NCBI GenBank assembly: GCA_030180135.1
Contig: CM058239.1
Coordinates: 59,351,246-59,415,245, forward strand
From: Orychophragmus violaceus
Lineage: Eukaryota; Streptophyta; Magnoliopsida; Brassicales; Brassicaceae
DNA: 64,000 nt
Direction of reading: 5' to 3'
Shown here: piece after piece, positions 20,840-31,930 of the stretch
How positions within the stretch are numbered: the first letter of the stretch is position 1
How the letters are laid out: the number at the start of each line of letters is the position of its first letter
The notes under the pieces: model-generated
What the model was told of the DNA's origin: nothing
The model's input: only the letters and a program-made list of their open reading frames with translations
The model's database searches: none
Translations under genes and position numbers: made by a program

Positions 20840-22486
20840 TTATACGAAACTTCGTCCATACGACATGTTGTTTGTGCGGAAATTTTTTATGTCTGATTGT
20901 TCAATTCGTATTCGACTATTTATTTCGTCGAGGGGGATTTTGACCCCAAAAATTTTCTTCAGCCTTGTAAAAATGACTTTGGGTTTTATTTTGTAGTGTA
21001 CGGAAGAGAGGCTGATAGGCCTCATGTTCTTCAAATCCGACGGTATAGGGACCTTTGGGAGGAGGCACATTTGTGTTTGATTTTAGTCGGCGGGGAGAAT
21101 GTCCATAGTAAATAATCTCCACACCACCTTAGTTACTTTGGCATCCACTATATTCCAAAAATCTTTCTAGAAAATATCTGTTAATCCGTCCTCTCCGGGC
21201 GCACTGCTCCCTTTTACACAAAATGTTGCGTTATGGATTTAAAAATCAGTAACCAAAACTGTTAAGGTCGCATTCATCTCCGAAGTGATACGGCCTTGAA
21301 ACCCTCGAACAATGACTCCAAGTCGAATGGGTTGGAGCTCTTGAACAAGTTTCGGTAATATTTCCCATCGATATTACCCTTAGCACCCTCCGAAAAGGTT
21401 TCCATGCCCATCTCATAGTTAAGCATGACAATTTTGTTTTGCAACGTACAACCTTTTACCGAGTTTTGAAAGAAGGGTGTATTCTTGTCCCCTACTTTAA
21501 GCCATTGTTATGTACATCTTTGACGCCGAAACAGTTCCTTCTGCTTATCAGCATAAAATAGAGAAGCTTTGACTCGTTTCATTGTTTGCGCACGCATGTT
21601 ACTTTTGGAAACTTCAAACTTGAGTTCATGTCGGAGGCGTGTGATCTATTCCTAGATTTCAAGTCTGATCTTCGTTTTCATTTTGAAAGTTAAGAACGGC
21701 ACCGTGAGTTTCTCGCCACACCATCCCTTTTTAACAACTGCTTATATGCATGCTTTACCAACCATATGCTTGTCAATGTAGAAACGGCCACTCCCTTGAT
21801 CATCTGGTTAACATGCAAAGATTAAATGTATGGGCCGTTGATCTGACGTCCATTAGTCCATATACTCGATTTGAGATCGAGAGAAAAGATTAAACCATTA
21901 ATAATTGCCAAAGCTCCGATCGAGTCGACATTGCGCCGAAATTTGGTCTCTCCACCCAGCCCATGATAGAAAGTTGCTCACACTCTGCAACTCCTTGACT
22001 TAACAGTTTGAGGCAATATTTCGGAAACTCTGTATGTTGATTTGTGATGGACTGCTATGTTATTCATCAGCTCGTTGAAGTCTCCTACTTGCATCCAAGC
22101 TTCATTTCTTGTTAACCCTATTTGAGCGAGTTGATCCCACACCAGTTGGTGTCTCTTGTGGATAGGGTCTCCATAAACACACGATAAGAAGAATGTCAAC
22201 GCTCCTAGCTTCACTCACATGTCAATGATTTTTTTGTTTTTTTACAGAACTTCAATATCATAACTCTTCTTCCACATTACAGCCAAGCCTCCACTCAATC
22301 CTTCAGTCACGGCAGTGATCAACTCATCATAACCCAAACTCTCTCCTAACTTGTGTATGTAACCAAATTTTTGTTTAGTTTCCATGAGAAACACAATGTC
22401 CGGAAAATACTTCTTTCGTATCTTCAGAAGATGACGATTTGTATCGAGTTTCCCATCCCTTGACAGTTATAACTTAATATGTTCAT
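20840..22486 (-). pseudogene. LINE ORF2: endonuclease and partial reverse transcriptase
   Basis: ATG at 22,486 begins 'MNILSYNCQG', the usual start of plant L1 ORF2 apurinic endonuclease; '...FLSCVYGDPIHKRHQLVWDQ' and 'EAWMQVGDFNELMNN' (22,214-22,050) carry the catalytic Gly-Asp-Phe-Asn box. RT begins later; 'CLLPKVPIPSDLKNMRPISL' (21,070-21,000) is the RT finger region with the PISL box, after which the element is cut at about 20,840, before the catalytic YADD region. Many stops and shifts. Confidence 0.8.
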
Positions 22487-23159
22487 TGGGATGGCAGCTA
22501 CTTCAAACCGGAAGCCACCGTATTTCGTTGGGATTTTGTTGTTTTGTTTCTGGAGGGCAGTGTGTTTCCTTCCGATTTGCGTCTAGAAGTAGTCTCTCCT
22601 GATTTAAAGGCAGAGTGTTGTGCAGTCTCGTTGGTTAGAGTTTGTTGCGCTCTGAGACGCCTTTTCTAAGCCAGAGGTCTCTTTCGGTCCTTATTTCTTA
22701 GTTTCATGTTACCAATAGATGAGGTTTGACCCGCAAACCCCATTTTAAAATCCGTCAAACCCTCAACTAAGATTTCAGAAACCTTCTTTTGAGCTGAAGA
22801 TAACTTTGTTTCGTTATCACTCTCTTGTGTAACGCACCGGGGCTAAAGCAGTTGCTCTGTCTCAAAAGGGACATTTGCGCACTGTTTCTCTAGTTCTCTA
22901 TAATAATAAAACACATGCCCCTTTTCTTTGTTGAGGTCATGTGTTATTTTCAACAAGCTTGTTGGTGAGTTTTCTTTTGAGGCAAATATCGATTTTTGTA
23001 CTCTATAGTGCTGGGCTTGTCTCTTTGTCTCATCATCATGTGAGATATATTAAAGATCCATCAGCCTTTCCTGTTTAAGGAGCTCTGCGAAGAGGGACGG
23101 AAACCGTGGACTTCCAGCCAAAAGAGCTTGGCGTGAGGGACTAGCCAGTTTTGGTTATG

Positions 23160-23853
23160 AAGTTATCCTTGTTTCGATGACTGATCCAGACCTTTCCTAC
23201 CGTCCTAGTTGCGCTTCTTAAGTAAAGGACACACTACTTTCCCATGGGTGAGTCGTTGGCAGTGAAAACACCGCTTGTGGATCTTCTCATATTCATATTC
23301 CACCACTACCCTCTCGTCTATTGAAAGCACGAGATTTTTAGCCTCTACAGCCGTATTATCCACGTTGAAAGTGATTCTTGCTTTAACATAGTTTTTTGTC
23401 TGAGATTGCTTAGGGTCATAAGCTATTTCTTCCACTTTTCCAATCTTCTTAGCAAGTGTGTTCATCATATCAAGTAGTAGTTACTGGGATGTGTCTGATG
23501 CGTATCCAGATTTCTAGCGAGGACAGAAAATCATCAAGGGCTGTTGGAGTCCATCTTTCTAGGATTATTGTCCAGTGTTTATAGGTTCAAAGAACAGCTT
23601 TGAGCATAGTGAGGAGATCTTCCTCCCTTTTGAAGATGAATTTAAAATGATCATTTGAGGCAATACCTCGTACCCGCTCGTATACACACCATGCTTTTGG
23701 TATATACTCGATCATCTTCGACATTAAGAGATGTCCAAGTATGCTATTAGCATTCTCGTCGAGGACCCTGAACTTTGTCTCATCTGGGAGGGTTATAGGA
23801 TCATCATCCTCCAGGGGAAGTCTTTTGATAGCCGATTGCAGCATGTTCGCCAT
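23160..23853 (-). pseudogene. LINE ORF1 (DUF4283 and zinc knuckle)
   Basis: Start ATG 23,853. The first 88 residues ('LPDETKFRVLDENANSILGH', 'WCVYERVRGIASNDHFKFIF') are a DUF4283 RNA-binding domain; the second frame (23,468-23,205) ends in 'YEYEKIHKRCFHCQRLTHGK', a CCHC knuckle. Together these form the RNA-binding protein of a plant L1 element. Stops lie between 23,587 and 23,468. It precedes ORF2 by about 700 bases on the same strand. Confidence 0.8.
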
Positions 23854-23996
23854 TGGAATTGACGTTTGAGGCGAATGAGATTATATGGTTTGGTCGTTGC
23901 CGGGAATGCTTGGGAGCAAGTCAACCGCAGTGGAAGAGAAGGATCCCATAATTAGGCTATATTCCGAGATAATTTTTAGGGAATTCATGAAAAATA

Positions 23997-24085
23997 TTGC
24001 TTCAACGTAACCTTATGAACTTAATAATTGATAAAAGTAATCTCACTTTATTAGCTACAGAAAATAACAAAACTTAAGAAAATAT
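23997..24085 (-). repeat. Truncated copia LTR (partner of 26,421-26,688)
   Basis: About 85 bases match the first part of the LTR at 26,421 (shared 'ATTGATAAAAGTAATCTCAC' and 'TTTATTAGCT'). The rest is lost. This marks the other end of a copia element whose inside is now replaced by unrelated sequence including the RNase H-like gene. Confidence 0.65.
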
Positions 24086-24623
24086 GATTTTTTTTGTTCG
24101 GGTATCCTAAGCCTCCTCTATGTTAAGAATGTTGGGTGTGGTTTGTTGGATTTGCGAAATGAAGAACATACTTATGGTTTATGAATTTAAATTAAATTTG
24201 TAAGTATAACCCGCACTTTGTTTATGGTTTTCTATAGTATTCTTTTTTTGTCAGCATTGTTTTCTTTAGCAACCTAGTATTTTAATCGTATTCCATGATA
24301 TCCAAAAATTGAAAAAAATAATCAATGATATTAAACATTGATTCAAATTTAGTAACTTGTGATATTTAAAAAAAAATTCATTGATATTAAACATGAAAAG
24401 AGTAAGCCTTCCGAATATTGAAAATTTTCATTGATATTGGAAATTCCGCGCATAGGTACCAAATGTCATGGTAAATTATCATTAAACGATCGAAATACCC
24501 TAACCATCATAACCTCTCTAAAATTCAGACAGTCTCTTCCTTTCCGCCGTCGAAATACCCTAACCATCACAACCTCGGGATTTTGGCTCTCCTATCGCAG
24601 AGAAAAAAGAGACGACAAGAGAA

Positions 24624-25555
24624 ATGGATAAGGGAAAGGCAAGAACCCCTTCACTCCCATCATTGTTTCTGATTTTGATTCTTCTCTTATCTATTGAATC
24701 ATTTTCTTCCATTGATCTGCTCGTGCCAATGTGTTTACATTAGGAAAAAATAGCTGTTCGTTACCTTAAAAAAGGCGATTATGATGCATGAGATACTCTA
24801 GGTTCAAACTTCGATATTGATGTTTACATGTTATTTAAATTACAATATGTCTGTTTTCAGAAATATTGTACCATTGAGTTTGATGGAGCTTCAAAAGGAA
24901 ACCCTGGAAGAGCTGGTTCGGGAGCTGTTATGCGTGATTCAGATGGAACTGTCATCTCCTCCTACCGTGATGGATTAGGAAATACAACAAACAACGTTGC
25001 CGAATATAGAGGTTTGAATTGTGGTTTGGAGTCTGCTTTAGAAAAAAGTTACACACACGTGAGGGCCTATGGAGACTCTCAGCTTATTGTTAAACAGGTC
25101 AGTTGCTTTAAAGCTAATGCATGTTTTCTCTCTTGAATCTTTATCTTTAGACTTTCTGATAACTATCATTAAAAAGATGCGGGGTGAATGGCAAGTAAGA
25201 AGCCCAAAAATGGCTGAGCAGTATAATAAGGCAAAAGATTTTACCAGCCAATTCAAGTTATTCGATATCGAGCATATTCCCAGGGTATTGCACATATCCT
25301 TTTGTGTCTTTAACATTCGATTTGTAGATGCTTAAGATTTTCTGAGTTTGTCTAATTTCCATTTGCCGGAATACAACTCTGTAGCTGATAGCCATGCAAA
25401 CTACGGGACCCATCTCTAGGAGAGAAATGAATCTGCAATAATGAATTCAATTATATTTTCTCGGAAAATTTGTCAAAGTTCGATGTTATTTTCGATCTTC
25501 TATTGGGTATTCAGATGGCCAGACACAAGTGATTGCAGGCAAGAAGTACTATTAA
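24624..25555 (+). pseudogene. Plant RNase H-like gene, multi-exon, decayed
   Basis: Exon 24,861-25,097 (between AG and GT) encodes 'YCTIEFDGASKGNPGRAGSG', 'TNNVAEYRGLNCGLESAL' and 'RAYGDSQLIVKQ', giving the D-E-D acid triad of RNase HI. Exon 25,177-25,284 gives 'MRGEWQVRSPKMAEQYNKAK' and 'LFDIEHIPR' with a GT donor. A further exon from 25,369 ('EYNSVADSHANYG') has CCG where AG should be, and a stop at 25,417. A last exon (25,515-25,555) reads '(D)GQTQVIAGKKYY'. A possible first ATG is at 24,624. Family enzymes cut RNA in RNA-DNA hybrids. The lost acceptor and the stop argue against function. Confidence 0.65.
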
Positions 25556-25869
25556 ATTAGAGATATTCGTGTTCTTCATGCTTAGAAGTTAGAAGAACAT
25601 GCCTCTACGCTTTTTCTTCTATTTTTTTTCTTTTCTCATCAGAACATGTTCCCTTTTGAAGAACAAATCAATGTATTTCGTTAAGCAGGGAGGATTATGA
25701 ACAAACAGTTTCTTATGGTATATTTAACGCATAATAATTAGAGATTATGAAAGAAAAGCATACATGGGTCATTCTAATTTAATAATGATTATAATATATA
25801 TATATACCAACTTTGATAATCAGTTAAGACTATTAGCACGTATAAACAAACTATACTATTATTACTAAA

Positions 25870-26291
25870 TCAAAAAATACTATATGATACGACCCATACC
25901 CGACTATTTACGACACAAATAATGAGTTGCATATTAGTTGTACCAATAGCGACAAATAAACGACTTTGTTACTACTATACACGAAGTAGCGAATTAGCGG
26001 CCCATGTACTGGCCAATTTATGATTTTTCTACGACTTTACATATCAGACGAGTCGCCATATTACCGACTACGCTGCGACTCTAGTTTCCGGTCTCGACAA
26101 TGGTCGTTAATCAGTCATAAATTGGCTACTAAATTGCCGACAATCATTTTTCCATATATTAGCGACTAATACACGTTCATATATCTGTAGTCACAAAATA
26201 GTAGAAATATTGTCCTCAAATAGTCGCAAAATGTTACGACTACACGTATAGTCGCACGTTCCAGTCGCAAAAATGATGTTTTCTTGTAGTG
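25870..26291. mobile_element. CACTA-type right terminus with subterminal repeats
   Basis: Ends TTTTCTTGTAGTG (reverse complement of CACTACAAGAAAA). The 400 bases inside carry repeated short motifs (TAGTCGCAAA, CGACTA, CGACAA) as in CACTA subterminal regions. It joins directly to a copia gag at 26,292. The left end is not identified; the RNase H-like gene lies on its inside. Confidence 0.7.
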
Positions 26292-26400
26292 TCTGAACTT
26301 TGAGAAGGATCTTCATTCGTATGGCCCATACAATGTAGTTTGTTGAGTTCAACATAGGACACTTGATAGATGAAGATCCTAATCCTTCTTTTGCTTTCAC
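26292..26400 (-). pseudogene. Copia gag N-terminus, cut by CACTA
   Basis: The minus strand from 26,400 reads 'MKAKEGLGSSSIKCPMLNST' and 'NYIVWAIRMKILLKVQ', a typical copia gag start. It stops abruptly at the CACTA terminus; about 36 residues remain. Located 6 bases after the primer site. Confidence 0.75.
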
Positions 26401-26404
26401 AAAG

Positions 26405-26414
26405 TTCTGATACC
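26405..26414 (-). other. Primer-binding site of the CACTA-split copia
   Basis: Minus TGGTATCAGAA, an initiator-Met type site with one change, five bases from the LTR. Confidence 0.65.
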
Positions 26415-26420
26415 AATTAT

Positions 26421-26688
26421 TGCTTTAACGTAAGCTTATGAACTCAGTAATTGATAAAAGTAATCTCACTTTATTAGCTTAAGAAAATAACTCTAAACTT
26501 AAGCTCTCACAATCTCTCTCAAGTTATACCACAACTTGACATCTCCTTATATATATGGAGTTAAAGAACATTCTAGACCTAAATTAGTTAACTCCTAGAT
26601 ATATTTAGATATCTCCTAAATATATGTATATTTAGTTAACTCTTAAATATACTTTTGATAGATTCTTATCTTCAAGCTTATTCCAACA
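26421..26688 (-). repeat. 5' LTR of the CACTA-split copia (268 bp)
   Basis: Complete LTR: minus starts TGTTGGAATAAGC and ends ...AAAGCA. Forward bounds TGCTTTAACG and TTCCAACA. The truncated partner is at 23,997. Confidence 0.75.
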
Positions 26689-27065
26689 AAAAATAATATT
26701 TGATGGAAAATGAAGATCAGAAAGAAAAAAAGATTTCTTAGAAAAAGTAATAATTGGACGATAAAAGGGAAATAATCTCGGAGCAATAAAATACCGTCGC
26801 TAGTTGAAGCCGGCAAAGGAAACTCCAAAATTTTGGAGGGAATGGTTTAAAAAAGTAAGTAGCGGATCCTCTAACTTGTCTAAAGAGGCCTAAGCAAAAA
26901 AAGAGTTTTAATCGAGAAGAAATAATATTGATGAATTGTCCATCAGCTATTTTTTTAGCTAAGTTTTGGTTAATGATTTTTGGGTCAATCCATAAATTAA
27001 ACTTTATGATTTTCTGGTTCGTTCTCTAATTTAAATTTGAAAATGAAACTGCAATAAACCGAGTG
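26689..27065. other. Unassigned flank
   Basis: AT-rich, with a hydrophobic minus frame running into the LTR (26,828-26,643) that I cannot assign. It is the original flank of the large copia insertion; the continuation resumes at 45,170. Confidence 0.4.
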
Positions 27066-27070
27066 AAAAA

Positions 27071-27488
27071 TGTTAATATTTCTTTATGATTTATACAAAC
27101 CATAAACTATGACAGCTTCTGAATGATATATGACATAAGCGGAAGCGTACCTTTTGGATCCATGGTTTTTTTATTTTGAATTCGTTATGGCTCTTCCACG
27201 ACAAACCCAGAAAAGCCGCAGATCTCTGTTGGGGATGTAGAGAATTTTTCTGTATTTCTAGTTAGGGTTGCCGAGGGGACCATAACTTTCTATTTATATA
27301 GAAACAATTTCTAATTCGGCCATTCATCAAATTAGAAATCACATAATGTATCCACACATTAATTTTCCATAACACTTATGCCCATAGTCCTTTATTCTTT
27401 ATCAAAGTGACCACATAAGTTTTGACTCTTTAATATAATGACCCTAACACATTAATAATACATGTGTGACCCCAAAATGATCCTTACA
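27071..27488 (-). repeat. 3' LTR of the host copia (418 bp)
   Basis: Forward TGTTAATATT ... CCTTACA. The adjacent minus purine tract CAGTGGGAGAT at 27,489-27,499 is the plus-strand primer. Paired with 44,746-45,164. Confidence 0.9.
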
Positions 27489-27873
27489 ATCTCCCACTGG
27501 GTCGCATATGTATTCCGAAAATGTGATAGACTTTATGAGCTCAGAATTGTCATTATATAGCAGACATAAACAATCTCGTCCATTAACTATACAAACATAG
27601 GATCGGCGGCCTTCGTTATGATAACAAAATAACTAAACCTTCCTTGGTCACTTAAATTTATATAGTCAAATGACATATATCAATTATGAAAAGTGTGGCA
27701 TGAAAATCACATGAAAAGTGATCATCACATGTCGACTTTCAACTGGTCCTACTTTATTTAGATCCCTTAACTTTATTGTACAAAGAGTAAACTTTAAACT
27801 TTATTTCTGATCAGAAAAAATGTGCATAAACACAAATAAAACATAGAAACCAAAACCAAATGACAAACTCCCA

Positions 27874-30165
27874 CTAAACCAAATGATCCTCGAACACTGA
27901 AACACCCATTCGAGCAGTATGCTCATGAAATACTTTTGGTGGTATACCTTTTGTAAGAGGATCTGCTATCATGGATTTTGTCCCTAAATGTTCTATGGAA
28001 ATCTCTCCACTTTGTAACCTTTCTTGAACAACAAGATACTTGATTTCAATAAACTTGCACTTTGTTGTACTCCTATTTTTGTTGGAATACAACACAGCTG
28101 ATCTGTTGTCACAATATAACTTTAGCGATCTTTCGATCCCTTCGACAATTCGAAGTCCAGTGACAAAATTCCTCAGCCAAAGTCCTTGATCGGATGCCTC
28201 ATAAACTGCTACAAATTCTGCTGCCATTGTGGAGGAAGCTACGAGTGATTGTTTCGCACTACGCCAAGCAACAGCTCCACCAGCCAACAGAAAAACATAG
28301 CCTGAAGTGGAATTTTTACTATCTTTGCATCCACCAAAATCAGAATCAGAATACCCAATGATCTCCAAATTATCTGATCTCTGATACGTGAGCATGTAGT
28401 CCTTTGTTCTCTGCAGGTATCTCATGACCCTTTTGGCTGCTTTCCAATGGTCCATACCTGGATTACTTAAGTATCTGCCTAGAACTCCAACAATGTACGC
28501 AATATCCGGACGCGTACAAACTTGAGCATACATCAGACTCCCTACTGCCGATGCATAAGGGATCTTTTGCATCTCCTGAATTTCCAATTTTGCTTTAGGG
28601 CATTGATCGAGACAAAATTTGTCTCCTTTAGCAACTGGGGTGTCACCTGGTTTGCATTCTTGCATTCCAAATCTTTTGAGCACTTTATCGATATAGCTCT
28701 TTTGAGACAATCCAAGAATTCCACGAGTTCTATCTCGATGAATCTGGATCCCTAATACAAAAGATGCTTCACCAAGATCTTTCATGTCAAAATGACCCTT
28801 AAGAAATTTCTTGGTATCATGCAACATGCCTATATCGTTAGTGGCTATCAATATGTCATCGACATACAAAAGCAAGAAAATGCACTTACTCCCACTGAAC
28901 TTGTGATACACACAATCTTCGACTATATTCACCTCAAAACCAAAGGAGATGATTACCTCATGAAATTTGTGGTACCATTGACGAGAAGCTTGTTTTAGCC
29001 CATAGATGGATTTATTTAACTTGCAAACCATTTTCTTTGAATCACCTAATACAAAGTTTTCTGGTTGCTCCATATAGATTGTCTCATCAATGTTTCCATT
29101 GAGAAACGCTGTCTTAACATCCATCTGATGAAGCTCTAAGTCATAGTGTGCAACAATAGCCATGATTGTCCTAAAAGAGTCCTTTGATGAAACTGGAGAA
29201 AAGGTTTCTTTGTAGTCAATCCCTTCTTTTTGAGTATATCCTTTAGCCACTAGACGAGCCTTATATCGCTCCACATTACCATTTGAATCCATCTTGGTCT
29301 TAAATATCCATTTGCAACCAATGGGTTTCATTCCTTCTGGTAATTGGACGATGTCCCAAACTTTATTGTCTAGCATTGACTGATACTCTTCATTAGCAGC
29401 TTTGACCCACTTATCCGAATTGGAACTACCCATAGCCTCACGGAAGTTGATAGGATCATCTTCCAATTGGGTTTGATTTTCCTCTTGTTCCATAAGAAAT
29501 ACTATATAATCATCCAGAATAGCACTTCTTCTTTCTCTAGTGGATCGCCGCAATGGCACTTGTTCTGGATGCACCGGTTCTTGAGGATCATGAATTTGAC
29601 TTTCATGTTCGATACGATCGTCATCTTGATTTGGAGGAAGAGCATCAATATCAACTTGAGGTTCCAAATTTGCTTTATCAAAAGCAAATATATGAATCGG
29701 TATAGAAGCTGGATCCGATTCTTCCTCAAAGATGATGTCTCTAACTACATTTCTCCCCCCAAATTCAATATCCTCAAAGAACGTAGCTGTTCCTGTCTCA
29801 AAAATGTTCTTTTGTGTGGGATCGTAAAACTTATACCCCCGAGATCGTTCCGAATAACCAACAAAGTAACTGCTCACGGTTCTGGAGTCCAATTTCTTTT
29901 CATATGGTCTATAAGGCCTAGCCTCAGCTGGACATCCCCAAATGTGAAAATGCTTTAGACTAGGTTTTCGGCCAGTCCAAAGCTCATAAGGTGTTTTTGC
30001 AGTTGCCTTATTTGGTACTCTATTAAGAATGTAGGCTGCAGTCTTTAGTGCCTCTCCCCAGAGTGATTCTGGTAAGGTGGAATGACAAATCATACTCCTT
30101 ACCATGTCCTTAAGAGTGCGGTTACGTCTTTCAGATACACCATTCATACTGGGAGACCCCGGCAT
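27874..30165 (-). CDS. Copia integrase C-terminus, reverse transcriptase and RNase H
   Basis: A 763-residue open frame. It starts in the integrase ('SPSMNGVSERRNRTLKDMVR', the last catalytic Glu region), passes the GKR-like C-terminus and a linker ('RRSTRERR'), then RT ('WVKAANEEYQSMLDNKVWDI', 'QMDVKTAFLNGN', 'LLLYVDDILIATND' with YVDD) and RNase H ('GYSDSDFGGCKDSKNSTSGY', 'LYCDNRSAV'), ending 'FEDHLV'. The catalytic domains look intact. It is the C-terminal part of a longer polyprotein cut off by stops at 30,190-30,192 and 30,223-30,225. The family is TNT-like copia. Confidence 0.9.
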   Translation of the reverse strand: MPGSPSMNGVSERRNRTLKDMVRSMICHSTLPESLWGEALKTAAYILNRVPNKATAKTPYELWTGRKPSLKHFHIWGCPAEARPYRPYEKKLDSRTVSSYFVGYSERSRGYKFYDPTQKNIFETGTATFFEDIEFGGRNVVRDIIFEEESDPASIPIHIFAFDKANLEPQVDIDALPPNQDDDRIEHESQIHDPQEPVHPEQVPLRRSTRERRSAILDDYIVFLMEQEENQTQLEDDPINFREAMGSSNSDKWVKAANEEYQSMLDNKVWDIVQLPEGMKPIGCKWIFKTKMDSNGNVERYKARLVAKGYTQKEGIDYKETFSPVSSKDSFRTIMAIVAHYDLELHQMDVKTAFLNGNIDETIYMEQPENFVLGDSKKMVCKLNKSIYGLKQASRQWYHKFHEVIISFGFEVNIVEDCVYHKFSGSKCIFLLLYVDDILIATNDIGMLHDTKKFLKGHFDMKDLGEASFVLGIQIHRDRTRGILGLSQKSYIDKVLKRFGMQECKPGDTPVAKGDKFCLDQCPKAKLEIQEMQKIPYASAVGSLMYAQVCTRPDIAYIVGVLGRYLSNPGMDHWKAAKRVMRYLQRTKDYMLTYQRSDNLEIIGYSDSDFGGCKDSKNSTSGYVFLLAGGAVAWRSAKQSLVASSTMAAEFVAVYEASDQGLWLRNFVTGLRIVEGIERSLKLYCDNRSAVLYSNKNRSTTKCKFIEIKYLVVQERLQSGEISIEHLGTKSMIADPLTKGIPPKVFHEHTARMGVSVFEDHLV

Positions 30166-30189
30166 AGTGTACTGTGGGACAATTCCACA

Positions 30190-30678
30190 CTACTCTAGGT
30201 ATCTGGCAAATGGCCCTGGACGTTATTCACCTGAACCATCATACCGACCGTAGTATTCACCACCACGATCAGATCTGACAGACTTTATTTTTCGCTCAAG
30301 TTGGTTCTCAACCTCAGCCTTAAACGTTTTGAACACGTCCAAAGATTCTGACTTTTCATGAATAAGAAACAAGTATGCATAACGAGAGTAGTCATCTATG
30401 AAAGATATAAAGTATTGTTGACCATTCCAAGATGCCATAGGGAAAGGTCCACAAATATCTGTATGTATCAACTCAAGGACTTCTTTAGCTCGGTATGCAC
30501 CTAATTTCTTATGTTTGGTCTGTTTTCCTTTAATGCAATCCACACAGACATCACAATTTGTGAAATCAACAGAACTTAATATACCGTCTGACACAAGCCG
30601 CTCAATTCTATTTCTAGAAATGTGACCTAGGCGTTTGTGCCATAAAGTTCCTGATCTTGCATTTTCTAATTTTCGTTA
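30190..30678 (-). pseudogene. Copia integrase N-terminus and core
   Basis: Zinc-binding pre-integrase 'LWHKRLGHISRN...NCDVCVDCIKGKQ' (30,640-30,530), then core 'LELIHTDICGPFPMASWNGQ', 'ISFIDDYSRYAYLFLI' and 'VRSDRGGEYYGRY' with the first two catalytic Asp residues. It is bounded by stops (30,676, 30,223, 30,190), of which the one at 30,223 replaces a Gln-type codon by a single C-to-T change (inference). Confidence 0.85.
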
Positions 30679-31930
30679 AGTACCCTTTGATTCAACACTT
30701 AAATTCTCATCTTGAGAAGTTATAGTGTCATGCATATAAAGATTGTTATTTTCCAAAAGTGCACCGGTTCCAATTAAAATTGAATTTAAAGACAACATAA
30801 CTTTTCCATTCCCAGTTAAACAAAAATAACCAGATTTGTCTAAATAAGGAACATAAACCAAATTCCGTCTAAATGACGGTGCAACAAAAGTGTCTTTCAA
30901 ATCCAAATAACGACCAGTACTAAATAACAATCTGAAATGCGCAACTGCCTCCACATCCACCGGAAATCCATTAGCCACATGAATGCGTCTTTCAGCATCA
31001 GTTGGTTTTCGGTAGATCAGGAAACCCTGCAGTGAAACACTGATGTTAGTAGTTGCACCTGAATCTAACCACCAAGTGTTTCTGGGTACTTCAACCAAGT
31101 TCACTTCGGAACAGACCATAGCAAGGAACATACCTTTCTTTACACGCCAAGCGTGATACTTTTGGCAGTCCTTCTTCATGTGTCCAACTTTATTACAAAA
31201 GAAACAGGTATCTTCAACCTTAGTCTGCTTCTTTTGAGTTGGACCCTTATCAGCCTCATTGTTAACAACCTCGAATTTCCTTCTTTTGCTCTGAACTTTA
31301 GAGGTGTTTGCTATATGAGCACTTTCTGTCCTTTGTTGTTTCAACATATCCTCCTCATGCACACAAAACGAAATGAGCTTAAGAGACCATTTCTCCTTCT
31401 GTGTGTTGTAACTGGATTTCAATTGATTGAATTGAGGAGGCAGAGAATTCAAGACAAAGAAGATGAGCACTTCTTCCGGAAGCTCAGTCTTGAGTGCCTT
31501 AAGTTTTGAAACAATATTGGACATTTCCAAAATGTACTCCCTTATTTTTCCATTGCCGTGATACCTCATGGTACTAAAGCGATGCAAAAGCGTACTAATT
31601 TCTGCTTTATCGCTCTTTGCAAACCGCAAGTCCATTTCAGCAAGGAACTGTTTGAGATCTTTCATCTCGTCATCACCTCTAAAGGTTTCTGGAATGGTGT
31701 CCTTAATGATCATTAAACCAATACGATTAGAACGTTCCCACTTCTCTTAAACCGCATTATACTCAGCAGAACTGGTATCCGTAGGAGAAGTAGGTTGTTC
31801 CATCCTTAGCGCAAGGTCAAGATCCATACACCCAAGCACAATCTTAACTTTACTTTTCCATTCCTTGTAATTGGAACCAGTAAGAGTTGGAATTGAACTC
31901 AAGTTGGTAGATACTGTAGTGAAAGTTCCT
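30676..31930 (-). pseudogene. Copia gag and protease
   Basis: The frame 31,713-30,676 (345 residues) carries capsid-type gag ('RFSTMRYHGNGKIREYILEM', 'FFVLNSLPPQFNQLKSSY'), a CCHC knuckle 'CFFCNKVGHMKKDC' and protease 'WWLDSGATTNIS' with the DSG active site. Gag sequence continues upstream ('LTGSNYKEWKSKVKIVLG') past an in-frame TAA at 31,747-31,749. Upstream of 31,928 an AG after a T-rich tract looks like a splice acceptor and no obvious ATG is seen, so the true start may lie across an intron. Confidence 0.85.

Noticed and set aside
24828..24860. ATG at 24,828 as the real start of the RNase H-like gene
   Set aside because: The sequence before 24,861 is a T-rich stretch ending TTTTCAG, an intron end, so that ATG is intronic.
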